This document shows, piece by piece, positions 15,540-23,295 of a stretch of DNA of 28,463 bases. The stretch's first letter is position 1, and every line of letters starts with the position of its first letter. The notes under the pieces were generated by a model, which was given only the letters and a program-made list of their open reading frames with translations, did not search any database and was not told the origin of the DNA. This DNA is from Syntrophaceae bacterium (GTDB lineage Bacteria > Desulfobacterota > Desulfomonilia > Desulfomonilales > Desulfomonilaceae), in NCBI GenBank assembly GCA_014874425.1, contig JACWAG010000006.1, positions 1-28,463 of the forward strand, given 5' to 3'. The translations under genes and the position numbers were made by a program.

Positions 15540-16300
15540 GATACCCTGCTTTTTTACAGAGAATAGCGGACCGCGCCGATGTTCAGCCAGTTAGAATCCT
15601 GACCTTCTCCATAAATGGGCAGGCGGTTAGCGCTCGAGAGGACGAGACAATATTATCTGTGGCGCGGGAAAATGGGATCTCAATTCCTACGTTGTGTCAC
15701 CTGGACGGGCTGTCTGAACGAGGGGCTTGCAGGCTTTGCATCGTAGAAATCAAAGGGTCCCCCAAACTGAGTCCTTCCTGCGTGACCCTCCCCAGGCAGG
15801 ACATGGAAGTCATAACAAACTCGGACCGGGTCCTGGACTATCGGAGGAAAATTCTGGAACTCCTCTTTACCGAACGTAATCACATATGTTCCGTTTGCGT
15901 CTCGAATGGTCATTGCGATCTCCAAGCGTTAACTACCGAACTTGGCATGACTCATGTACATTATGATTATTTGCACACCCGGCACGCCGTGGACGCTTCA
16001 CACGAAAGATTCTCGGTAGACCACAATCGGTGCGTGTTATGTCAGAGATGCATACGAGTCTGCGAAGAAATAGAAGGCGCTCATACATGGGATGTTATGG
16101 GTCGTGGTTACCTTTCGAAGGTAATAACAGACCTTAATCAGCCTTGGGGAGAATCAACCTCCTGTACAGGTTGTGGAAAATGCGTTCAAGTTTGTCCTAC
16201 CGGGGCCCTTTCAGAAAAAGGCAAATCTGTGGCGGAAATGACAAAAAGGAGGCAGTTCCTGCCATATTTGAAGTTGATGCGAGGAGATGAAAGCAGATGA
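15536..16300 (+). CDS. hoxU: NAD-linked hydrogenase Fe-S subunit HoxU (NuoG N-terminal-like)
   Basis: A 254-residue electron-transfer subunit. Cluster ligands in order: plant-type [2Fe-2S] C54, C65, C68 and C82; the complex-I-type His-Cys3 [4Fe-4S] site H116, C118, C121 and C127; then two ferredoxin motifs C166-C176 and C210-C220. The start is the ATG at 15536, 6 nt after GGAGG and overlapping the hoxF stop; a longer in-frame start at 15491 would lie inside hoxF. The protein wires HoxF to the hydrogenase module HoxYH. It overlaps hoxY by ATGA. Confidence 0.94.
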   Translation: MRYPAFLQRIADRADVQPVRILTFSINGQAVSAREDETILSVARENGISIPTLCHLDGLSERGACRLCIVEIKGSPKLSPSCVTLPRQDMEVITNSDRVLDYRRKILELLFTERNHICSVCVSNGHCDLQALTTELGMTHVHYDYLHTRHAVDASHERFSVDHNRCVLCQRCIRVCEEIEGAHTWDVMGRGYLSKVITDLNQPWGESTSCTGCGKCVQVCPTGALSEKGKSVAEMTKRRQFLPYLKLMRGDESR

Positions 16301-16830
16301 CTCGCATAAGAGTAGCCACAACGTGGCTGGATGGTTGTTCCGGCTGCCATATGTCTTTTCTCGACATTGACGAAAACATTATACAACTATTTGACAGGAT
16401 TGAACTTGTCTATAGCCCGTTAGTTGACTTCAAGACAATCCCTGAGAATATAGATTTGGCTCTCGTTGAGGGCGCAGTTAGCTCGGAAGCTGACAAAGAG
16501 GAGATCCTGACGTTACGATCAAGAAGCAAGATCCTTATTTCATTCGGAGATTGCGCTGTTACTGCAAATGTTCCTGGTATGCGCAATCAGTTTAGTGTCA
16601 TGGAAACTCTTTCCCGCGCCTATGTTGAGAATTCAGCTTCCGGACAAATCTTGCCATCTGGTTCTGTTCCAAAACTTTTGGAATATTCCAGACCTGTGCA
16701 TGAATACGTCGCAGTGGACCTGTTTCTTCCAGGATGCCCTCCACCGGCCGGGGTTATCTTGTCAACCTTAAGCGATTTGATAGATGGACGACCCCCAAGT
16801 CTTGGCGGAAAGACGCGTTTTGGAGCCTGA
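16297..16830 (+). CDS. hoxY: [NiFe] hydrogenase small subunit HoxY
   Basis: A 177-residue small subunit with only the proximal [4Fe-4S] site, C14 and C17 (GCSGCHMSF), C86 (FGDCAV) and C147 (PGCPPP). No twin-arginine signal and no medial or distal cluster are present, which marks the cytoplasmic bidirectional type (group 3d-like) rather than uptake hydrogenase. GAGGAG lies before the ATG. hoxH starts 19 nt downstream. Confidence 0.95.
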   Translation: MTRIRVATTWLDGCSGCHMSFLDIDENIIQLFDRIELVYSPLVDFKTIPENIDLALVEGAVSSEADKEEILTLRSRSKILISFGDCAVTANVPGMRNQFSVMETLSRAYVENSASGQILPSGSVPKLLEYSRPVHEYVAVDLFLPGCPPPAGVILSTLSDLIDGRPPSLGGKTRFGA

Positions 16831-16849
16831 TTCTCCTGGAGCGAACAGC

Positions 16850-18271
16850 ATGACCCAAACTATACAAATTAAACCCATCACCCGAATAGAAGGCCACGGG
16901 AAAATTACTTTGGTCCTCGACGATTCAGGGGCTGTATCAGACGCTAAATTCCATGTGACCCAGTTTCGGGGATTTGAAAAGTTTTGTGAAGGGCGTCCAT
17001 TTTATGAAATGCCATCGCTGGTGGAGCGAATTTGCGGAATCTGTCCTGTAAGCCACTCGATTGCTTCCGCAAAAGCATGCGACTCAATCCTTGGTGTGAG
17101 TGTCCCGGCGCCAGCCCGAAAGCTCCGTCGTTTGCTGAATTGTGGGACGTTTATTCAATCACACGCTTTGAGTTTTTTTCATTTGTCGGCGCCTGATCTG
17201 GCCCTTGGTTTTGACGCCGACCCTTCGGAACGCAATATTTTTGGTCTATTTAAGACCTATCCTTCATTAGCGATGGACGGGATTAATTTACGTAAGATTG
17301 GGCAGCAAATTGTCGAATCCTGCGCCGGTAAACGAATTCATCCGGCATGGGTTGTGCCTGGTGGAGTCAACAAATCGCTATTGGAAGAGAATCGGGATTT
17401 CCTGCTTTCCCTCCTCCCGGAAGGTCATGCGATCATCCACAGAACATTGGACTGGTTCAAGGGTTCACTAGAGAATTATCGAGAAGAAATTCGGACATTC
17501 GCTAATTTTCCGACATTGTTCACAGGTCTAGTTAATTCAGAAGGCAACCTTGAGCACGTTGAAGGAAAATTACGATTTATAGATTCTAAAGGAGCTACGA
17601 TTCATGATGGGCTCGATCCACACAGATATGATGAATATCTTGCTGAAAACACCGAGGAGTGGTCGTATCTGAAATCCCCCTACTTTAAAGCCCTTGGTTA
17701 CCCTGAGGGTATTTACAAATCAGGTCCAGCCGCAAGATTGAATGTTTGTGACGGCTGCGGAACACCCCAGGCGGACCAGGAATGGGCCGAGTTCAAGGGC
17801 CTTGAAAGAGGACCAGTCCTTAGCTCATTCTACAATCATTATGCTAGACTAATCGAGGTCCTTTATAGCCTCGAATTGATGGAACATCTACTGAAAGACC
17901 CTGAAATCCTGAGTCCTCACGTGCGATCAATCGCGCGGAACAACGAATTTGAAGGAGTAGGTGTTGTTGAAGCCCCGAGGGGTTTGCTGATACATCACTA
18001 CAAAGTTGATGAAGAGGGCTTGATTACTTGGGCCAACATGATCGTGGCTACTGGGAACAACAATTTGGCAATGAACAGGGGTATCCTGCAAGTCGCAAGG
18101 CGTTTCATCAAGAACGATAAAGTCACGGAAGACGCCATGAATAGGATCGAAGCCTTGATTCGAGCGTTCGACCCGTGCCTGAGTTGTTCTACTCATGCAA
18201 TAGGGGGCCCGAACCTGCGCGTGGACCTTGTAAGTCCGGACGGAACACTTCTTGACAGTGTGCTATCATAA
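16850..18271 (+). CDS. hoxH: [NiFe] hydrogenase large catalytic subunit HoxH
   Basis: A 473-residue subunit holding the NiFe active site for H2 oxidation or production. The four nickel-ligating cysteines are C62 and C65 (RICGICPVSHS) and C443 and C446 (DPCLSCSTH). RIEGHGK near the N-terminus is the L1-type lead motif. A 24-residue tail after H449 is the peptide normally removed by a maturation protease once nickel is inserted; no hoxW or hyp gene is in the window, so maturation factors lie elsewhere. The ATG at 16850 follows GGAG and begins the conserved region; an upstream in-frame start would lie within hoxY. Together with HoxEFUY it should couple NAD(H) to H2. Confidence 0.96.
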   Translation: MTQTIQIKPITRIEGHGKITLVLDDSGAVSDAKFHVTQFRGFEKFCEGRPFYEMPSLVERICGICPVSHSIASAKACDSILGVSVPAPARKLRRLLNCGTFIQSHALSFFHLSAPDLALGFDADPSERNIFGLFKTYPSLAMDGINLRKIGQQIVESCAGKRIHPAWVVPGGVNKSLLEENRDFLLSLLPEGHAIIHRTLDWFKGSLENYREEIRTFANFPTLFTGLVNSEGNLEHVEGKLRFIDSKGATIHDGLDPHRYDEYLAENTEEWSYLKSPYFKALGYPEGIYKSGPAARLNVCDGCGTPQADQEWAEFKGLERGPVLSSFYNHYARLIEVLYSLELMEHLLKDPEILSPHVRSIARNNEFEGVGVVEAPRGLLIHHYKVDEEGLITWANMIVATGNNNLAMNRGILQVARRFIKNDKVTEDAMNRIEALIRAFDPCLSCSTHAIGGPNLRVDLVSPDGTLLDSVLS

Positions 18272-18302
18272 AAGACAGAGAGGCAGCGAAACCAGTCAAT
18301 AA

Positions 18303-19295
18303 ATGAAAATCTACGTAGCCATAGTTTCCATAGTTCTTGTGTGCTTTTGCTTACACATCCCTTCTATTGCGGAAGGGCAAAACAATCGTAACAAAACCGT
18401 GGCGAATCAACAGGATTTCTACGGTTCAAATTCTCTCCTGATTGCTCCGAAATACCAGGCCGATGAATCTTCGTGCCCATTACTCCCGGGTTGTCCATAC
18501 GGGCCGGCCATTCCACTACCGCCTCTTCCCATCACAAAAGATGAACAAAAACAACTTCATTTGTCTCATGATGTTAGCAATCTTGCAGAAGGCTCCGGCA
18601 AATATGTGGGTATGCTACTTATCCCAGCCGGTCCTTTCGAAATGGGGAGTCCGGACGGTTCCGGCCGACCGGACGAAAGGCCATTACACACGGTCTATCT
18701 TGGAGATTTCTATATATCTAAGTATGAAATTACAAACGCGGAGTTCTGCAAATTCCTTAACAAACAAGGTGAGATTTCGAGCGATGGGTTGCCTAGCGTG
18801 AGGACGGACGATCCATCTTCGCCTATTGTAAGAGTAAGTGGAGCTTTTGAACCCAAGCCTGGATACGCTGATAGACCGGTAACTCATGTTTCCTGGCACG
18901 GCGCAACAGATTATGCGCAGTGGGCGGGTGGACGACTACCAACGTCGGCGGAATGGGAGAAGGCGGCCCTGTACACGACCATAAAGCCCCCACTCGACAA
19001 CATCAGTCTACCGACGGAGGAACAATCATCTCCGGTTTATACGGCCGAAGCAGGCGCCTTTGGGATAACTGGAATGTCGGGCAATGTTTGGGAATGGTGT
19101 TCGGATTGGTACAGTAGAGATTATTACGCGTTGAGCTCTTCTCAGAATCCTCTTGGACCATCATTGGGGCAGGAGAAAGTAATAAGGGGAGGTTCGTGGG
19201 CCTCGCCCGTCTCATCGAGAAGAATTCAGAATATACATAAGGCTGTTCCTCGAGGATATTATCAAACAGTGGGATTTAGAATCGTTAAGGATTAA
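18303..19295 (+). CDS. Exported SUMF1/FGE-fold protein lacking catalytic cysteines
   Basis: A 330-residue protein with a signal peptide (cleavage likely after A23 in PSIA/EG), a Pro-rich linker with C58 and C64, and a formylglycine-generating-enzyme-type domain from about residue 98. Family motifs are clear: IPAGPFEMGSPDG, DERPLHTVYLGDFYISKYE, GGRLPTSAEWEKAA, GMSGNVWEWCSDWY, IRGGSW and VGFRIV. Real FGE enzymes have two catalytic cysteines after GGSW; here the segment ASPVSSRR has none. It is therefore probably a binding or structural SUMF1 protein, as with NirV beside copper nitrite reductase. It starts 31 nt after hoxH with a weak Shine-Dalgarno and leads into the cytochrome genes, so a periplasmic role with them is plausible. 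Confidence 0.88.
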   Translation: MKIYVAIVSIVLVCFCLHIPSIAEGQNNRNKTVANQQDFYGSNSLLIAPKYQADESSCPLLPGCPYGPAIPLPPLPITKDEQKQLHLSHDVSNLAEGSGKYVGMLLIPAGPFEMGSPDGSGRPDERPLHTVYLGDFYISKYEITNAEFCKFLNKQGEISSDGLPSVRTDDPSSPIVRVSGAFEPKPGYADRPVTHVSWHGATDYAQWAGGRLPTSAEWEKAALYTTIKPPLDNISLPTEEQSSPVYTAEAGAFGITGMSGNVWEWCSDWYSRDYYALSSSQNPLGPSLGQEKVIRGGSWASPVSSRRIQNIHKAVPRGYYQTVGFRIVKD

Positions 19296-19321
19296 AATTT
19301 TTCCAATCCGATTTGCGGGCT

Positions 19322-19684
19322 ATGCCAAAAATTAACAGGGTAAAAACCGTCCCCGATTTGGTCACAAAGGAATTGATAGCCCTGTTATCGGCCTGCTCGA
19401 TCCTGATTCTTGTTTCCACTCTTTTTGACGCGCCATTAGGGGGGCCAGCGGACCCCAACGGTGTGCCGATGGAAAATGTCAAGGCGCCGTGGATCTTCGT
19501 TGGGATTCAACAAACGCTGCGATTTCTCCCTCCGTGGCTGGCAGGGTTATTTATGCCCTTTATGGCCATGTTGCTGTTAGGGGCGCTCCCAATGCTCGTC
19601 AGGCAAAGAAGACTTGGTTTGATCATTTTCTTCGGAATTCTTGTCGTAGGCGCAAGCCTGACTCTATGGGGATACCTGAATTGA
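19322..19684 (+). CDS. Cytochrome b C-terminal (subunit IV-like) membrane protein
   Basis: A 120-residue protein with three predicted membrane helices (about 17-35, 73-92, 98-118). The stretch FDAPLGGPADPNG followed by KAPWIFVGIQQTLRFLPPWLAG resembles the start of cytochrome b C-terminal domains, where a KAPWYFLGLQE-type segment lies near the quinol site. The N-terminal dihaem half of cytochrome b is missing and no haem-ligand histidine is present. Start: ATG at 19322; a TTG three codons upstream is possible, and neither has a strong Shine-Dalgarno. It overlaps the multihaem cytochrome gene by 19 nt, so the two products likely act together. The similarity is by eye. Confidence 0.7.
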   Translation: MPKINRVKTVPDLVTKELIALLSACSILILVSTLFDAPLGGPADPNGVPMENVKAPWIFVGIQQTLRFLPPWLAGLFMPFMAMLLLGALPMLVRQRRLGLIIFFGILVVGASLTLWGYLN

Positions 19685-21846
19685 AGGCCCAATCAAGAAT
19701 TTTCTTTAGCGTCTTATTGGCATGCTTTCTAATTTTTGTTTCGGCTTTGATCATAATCTCGTACCGTAAACGTAATCCCGAGTGGAAGGAATACCAGCTT
19801 AAGGGGATTTCTCTGGCTATATCGCTTCTGGATGATGAACTTGCCCGTGAGCCAACCGTTGAAAAGCAAAGAACTTTTAAAACCAGGATCATGGAGCTTA
19901 AAAATCTTAAGCCTCGGATAATTGAAACGAGCCCATTTAGCGGTAAAGCTCCATCCGAATTCTGCCTGACATGCCATTTTGGGATTGAAGACACGTCTGA
20001 GTCTCATCCAAACTCAGTTTTCGGGTGCGTAATCTGCCATGGAGGGGTCGGGACGGACCTCACCGTTAAGGGCGCTCATCGTGGCCTCATCGGTGGAGCT
20101 AACCCGGCACGTCTCGATCTGGCGTCCCAAAGCTGCGGCTCTGGGGCATTAGGTCCCGGGATGTGCCATGCGGACAAGCTGTCTCCAATATTGGACCGGG
20201 TTCGAAATACACCTCGTTCCCTCATGGCCACCAATGCTGGCATCATTGGAATATTGAGGTTTCAATGGGGCGTAACTAACATTGGTGAGGAACGTTACGC
20301 TATCAAAGCCATCTCTGACGGCAAACATGAACTTCAGGAAATCGGACCGGATGTCACGAAGGACGGAGATATTCACCTCGCTGAGAGTCATTTCCGGAAG
20401 TTTTGTTCGACATGCCACCTTTGGGGGAAACAACCTGAAGAAAAAATGGGAAGGCTGGGTGGTTGTGCGGCATGTCACGCTATTTACGACTGGACAGGGC
20501 GTTATCATGGCGGCGATCCTACGGTGAACAGGTATAAAACAGGGCACGCCTCATACCACTCGATAAACACGAAAATCTCTGATGAGAGATGTCGCGCCTG
20601 TCACAATCGCAGCGCACGCACAGGTCTTAATTATCATGGAGAAATGGAAAGCGAGCAATATGGCACACCATTCATGAACGGTTTTTATAATAACAGGACA
20701 CTGAGTGACGATCGATTCGTACTGAACCTGGTTCCAGATATTCACTGCGAAAAAAAAATGGGTTGTGTGGATTGCCATACAGCCCAGGAAACCATGGGAG
20801 ATGGAAAAATTTATGGTCGCATGAAGGACCAGGTTGAGATCAGGTGTGAAGACTGCCACGGAGGATATGATAAACCGCCGGTTTCCACTACTGTTGATAT
20901 GAATGACCCACTTACCGTAGCGCTGATTCACAGTTCCAAATTTATCAAGATTTCCGAAGACGACCAAATTCTAAGGACATCCAAGGGTCGGCCATTGCCT
21001 CATATCAGGAAAACCAAGAAAGGGTTTGTTCTAACAAGCAAACTTACCGGGAAAGAAAGCCCTGTCAAAATCATTACCGGCGACAAATACGGCCACAATA
21101 TCAAGGGTCATGAACGCCTTGAATGTGACGCTTGCCATAGCGCGTGGAGTCCTCAGTGCTACGGATGCCATCAGATTCTGAACCTTGGTCTTGAAGGCAA
21201 AGATCATCTTGTTGAAAAAACGAGTAAAGGGGCGTGGGCGGAAGGCCGATCATTTTTTAGGTCCGAGAAAAATATCCTGGGAATAAATTCAAGGGGCCGT
21301 GTAGGCGTTCTGGTGCCGGGCTGTCAGGTTTGGAATACGGTAGTAGACCACAGTGGTAACGTCATCAAACCCTATGATTCCAAGATAATGCCATTGAGAA
21401 ACGGCATGAACTCAGTGGCCATAGGCCCAACTCATCCTCACACCACACGGAAAGAAGTCCCTCGTTGCGTCAACTGTCACCTCGATTCAAAGTCTATAGG
21501 CCTTGGCGAAGGAAACATCTCTTGGGACCCTCAAAAAAAGGTTGTCTCTGTTTCGAGTATTTATGATTCTTTAGATAGCGGTTTACAAATAAAATTTCCT
21601 GTGGACGCAATAGTTGATGAGAACGGAAGAGAGATGCAAGGTTCGTCTCATAAGCTCAGTCGAGGGTTCAACAAAGAAGAAATTCTGCGGATACTTGAGA
21701 TTTCTCCATGTCTGCCCTGTCATGACCGGTATGATGATCCGGTCTGGAGTAAATCCGGCCCTTACAAAAAGACACCGTTGTGCGTAAAGCCGCCCTTGAG
21801 TTCAGATGGTCAAGAGCGGCCTCATGATTTACCGGTCAAGGACTAG
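19666..21846 (+). CDS. Membrane-anchored multihaem cytochrome c (11 CXXCH plus one CX9CH)
   Basis: A 726-residue protein with one N-terminal membrane helix (about 11-32) acting as an uncleaved anchor; the rest should be periplasmic. CXXCH motifs start at C100, C121, C247, C267, C309, C367, C394, C487, C498, C601 and C682. Between the second and third lies C157-X9-C167-H168, a possible atypical haem site. Histidines away from the motifs (for example H138, H281, H294, H324, H360, H477, H590) could be distal ligands. The ATG at 19666 lies inside the preceding cytochrome-b-like gene, just before the anchor helix; a much longer in-frame start would add 59 residues that are antisense-like and unsupported. 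It ends 4 nt before the convergent eno stop. I cannot name a described family. Confidence 0.9.
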   Translation: MGIPELKAQSRIFFSVLLACFLIFVSALIIISYRKRNPEWKEYQLKGISLAISLLDDELAREPTVEKQRTFKTRIMELKNLKPRIIETSPFSGKAPSEFCLTCHFGIEDTSESHPNSVFGCVICHGGVGTDLTVKGAHRGLIGGANPARLDLASQSCGSGALGPGMCHADKLSPILDRVRNTPRSLMATNAGIIGILRFQWGVTNIGEERYAIKAISDGKHELQEIGPDVTKDGDIHLAESHFRKFCSTCHLWGKQPEEKMGRLGGCAACHAIYDWTGRYHGGDPTVNRYKTGHASYHSINTKISDERCRACHNRSARTGLNYHGEMESEQYGTPFMNGFYNNRTLSDDRFVLNLVPDIHCEKKMGCVDCHTAQETMGDGKIYGRMKDQVEIRCEDCHGGYDKPPVSTTVDMNDPLTVALIHSSKFIKISEDDQILRTSKGRPLPHIRKTKKGFVLTSKLTGKESPVKIITGDKYGHNIKGHERLECDACHSAWSPQCYGCHQILNLGLEGKDHLVEKTSKGAWAEGRSFFRSEKNILGINSRGRVGVLVPGCQVWNTVVDHSGNVIKPYDSKIMPLRNGMNSVAIGPTHPHTTRKEVPRCVNCHLDSKSIGLGEGNISWDPQKKVVSVSSIYDSLDSGLQIKFPVDAIVDENGREMQGSSHKLSRGFNKEEILRILEISPCLPCHDRYDDPVWSKSGPYKKTPLCVKPPLSSDGQERPHDLPVKD

Positions 21847-21850
21847 CATA

Positions 21851-23137
21851 CTAGCAGGGTCCCCACCGAAATGTGCTCGAACCATAAAGGGCGCTATTGC
21901 CAAGGTCTTCTTCTATTCGGAGTAACTGATTGTACTTTGCAATTCTATCGGTTCGTGAGGCGGACCCGGTCTTAATTTGACCAGTACCTAACGCAACCAC
22001 CAAGTCGGCGATGGTTGTATCTTCCGTTTCTCCGCTTCTGTGTGAAACTATAGATGTGTATCCATTTGCGGAAGCTAGGTTCACAGCGGAGATCGTCTCG
22101 GTCAATGTGCCGATTTGATTCAATTTGATCAGGATTGAATTAGCTATACCATTCTCTATCCCCCTTGTTAGCAATTCCACATTGGTAACGAATATGTCAT
22201 CGCCAACAAGCTGAATCCTGGAAGCCAGTCTTTCCGTCAGGATCGCCCAGCCATCCCAATCGTTTTCGTCCAGGCCGTCTTCTATAGAAATTATTGGATA
22301 ACGATCCACAAGATCTTCGTAGAAATCAACCATTTGCTCGGAGGATTTCTTCGTGCCTTCACCCTTGAGGTCATATACGCTATTTTTGTAGAAAGAACTG
22401 GCGGCCGGGTCCAACGCAATCCAAACGTTTCCTCCTGGCTCGTATCCAGTTTCCTCGATGGCCTGAACAATAACCTTGAGAGCTTCTTCGTTGGAATTGA
22501 GGTTAGGGGCGAAACCGCCTTCGTCGCCTACAGAAGTGCTCAATCCCATGCCTTTGAGGACTTTCTTGAGTGTGTGAAATATTTCGGATCCCATACGAAG
22601 GGCCTCGCAGAAGCAACATGCTCCAACAGGCATGATCATGAATTCCTGGATGTCCACGTTGTTGTCTGCGTGCGCGCCACCATTGAGGATGTTCATCATA
22701 GGCATGGGAAGACGTCTGGCGTCTACTCCACCCAGATAGCGGTATAAGGGAAGGCCCAATTCGACCGCGCAGGCTTTGGCGGCAGCCAGGCTGACGCCGA
22801 GAATAGCGTTTGCGCCTAGATTACCTTTGTTTTTTGAACCGTCTAAATCGATCAGCATCTGGTCAAGTCCCGCTTGATCCAGGGCGTTCATTCCCAGAAC
22901 AGCGGGCCTTATTTCGTTTGTTACGTTTTCAACGGCCTTTAGCACACCTTTCCCCTGGAAGCGCGCAGGATCTCCGTCCCTGAGTTCGACGGCCTCGTTC
23001 TCGCCAGTCGAAGCGCCGGACGGTACGGCCGCGCTGCCAAAAGCGCCGTCCTCCAAGATCAAGTCCACTTCAATCGTGGGGTTGCCTCTGGAATCAAGAA
23101 TCTCGCGTGCCTTAACTTCAGCAATATCAAATCTCAT
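21851..23137 (-). CDS. eno: Enolase
   Basis: A 428-residue full-length enolase interconverting 2-phosphoglycerate and phosphoenolpyruvate with Mg2+. Motifs in order: EILDSRGNPTIEVD, AAVPSGASTGENEAVELRDG, NILNGGAHADNNVDIQEFM, SVGDEGGFAPNL (catalytic acid region), the metal-ligand sites SIEDGLDEND and QLVGDDIFVTN, the catalytic-lysine strand LIKLNQIGT, and SHRSGETEDTTIADL. A strong AGGAGG precedes the ATG. It is divergent from galE and convergent with the cytochrome gene. Confidence 0.98.
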   Translation of the reverse strand: MRFDIAEVKAREILDSRGNPTIEVDLILEDGAFGSAAVPSGASTGENEAVELRDGDPARFQGKGVLKAVENVTNEIRPAVLGMNALDQAGLDQMLIDLDGSKNKGNLGANAILGVSLAAAKACAVELGLPLYRYLGGVDARRLPMPMMNILNGGAHADNNVDIQEFMIMPVGACCFCEALRMGSEIFHTLKKVLKGMGLSTSVGDEGGFAPNLNSNEEALKVIVQAIEETGYEPGGNVWIALDPAASSFYKNSVYDLKGEGTKKSSEQMVDFYEDLVDRYPIISIEDGLDENDWDGWAILTERLASRIQLVGDDIFVTNVELLTRGIENGIANSILIKLNQIGTLTETISAVNLASANGYTSIVSHRSGETEDTTIADLVVALGTGQIKTGSASRTDRIAKYNQLLRIEEDLGNSALYGSSTFRWGPC

Positions 23138-23201
23138 TTAAGCGCCTCCTTGGTTGTAAACTCAAACTTCTCTGGGAATAAATTGCCTGGCAGGGTCACT
23201 A

Positions 23202-23252
23202 GTGCTACTATTGTAGCACAACATCCCTATAAACGTTTCCTACTGCGTAGGA
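23202..23252. promoter_or_regulatory. Two palindromes between divergent eno and galE
   Basis: GTGCTACTATTGTAGCAC (23202-23219) has perfect 7-bp arms with a 4-nt centre. TCCTACTGCGTAGGA (23238-23252) has perfect 6-bp arms with a 3-nt centre. Both lie in the 158-nt region between the two starts. The first overlaps a TACAAT -10-like box on the minus strand (23218-23213), so it could control eno. The arms share CTAC/GTAG, hinting at related sites, but the regulator is unknown. Confidence 0.4.
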
Positions 23253-23295
23253 TTAATGTTTGTGGATATTGTGCATTTCAAGGGGGACATTATAA

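Noticed and set aside
13397..16300. Reading the NuoE/F/G-like genes as part of respiratory complex I
   Set aside because: They are followed directly by hoxY and hoxH with intact hydrogenase ligands, and no membrane complex I genes are present.
18303..19295. A functional formylglycine-generating enzyme for sulfatases
   Set aside because: The catalytic cysteine segment has no cysteine and no sulfatase gene is nearby.
19489..19665. A longer in-frame start for the multihaem cytochrome, adding 59 residues
   Set aside because: The added residues lie in another frame of the cytochrome-b-like gene, are Arg/Ala-rich and would put a soluble stretch before the membrane anchor. The ATG at 19666 directly precedes the anchor.
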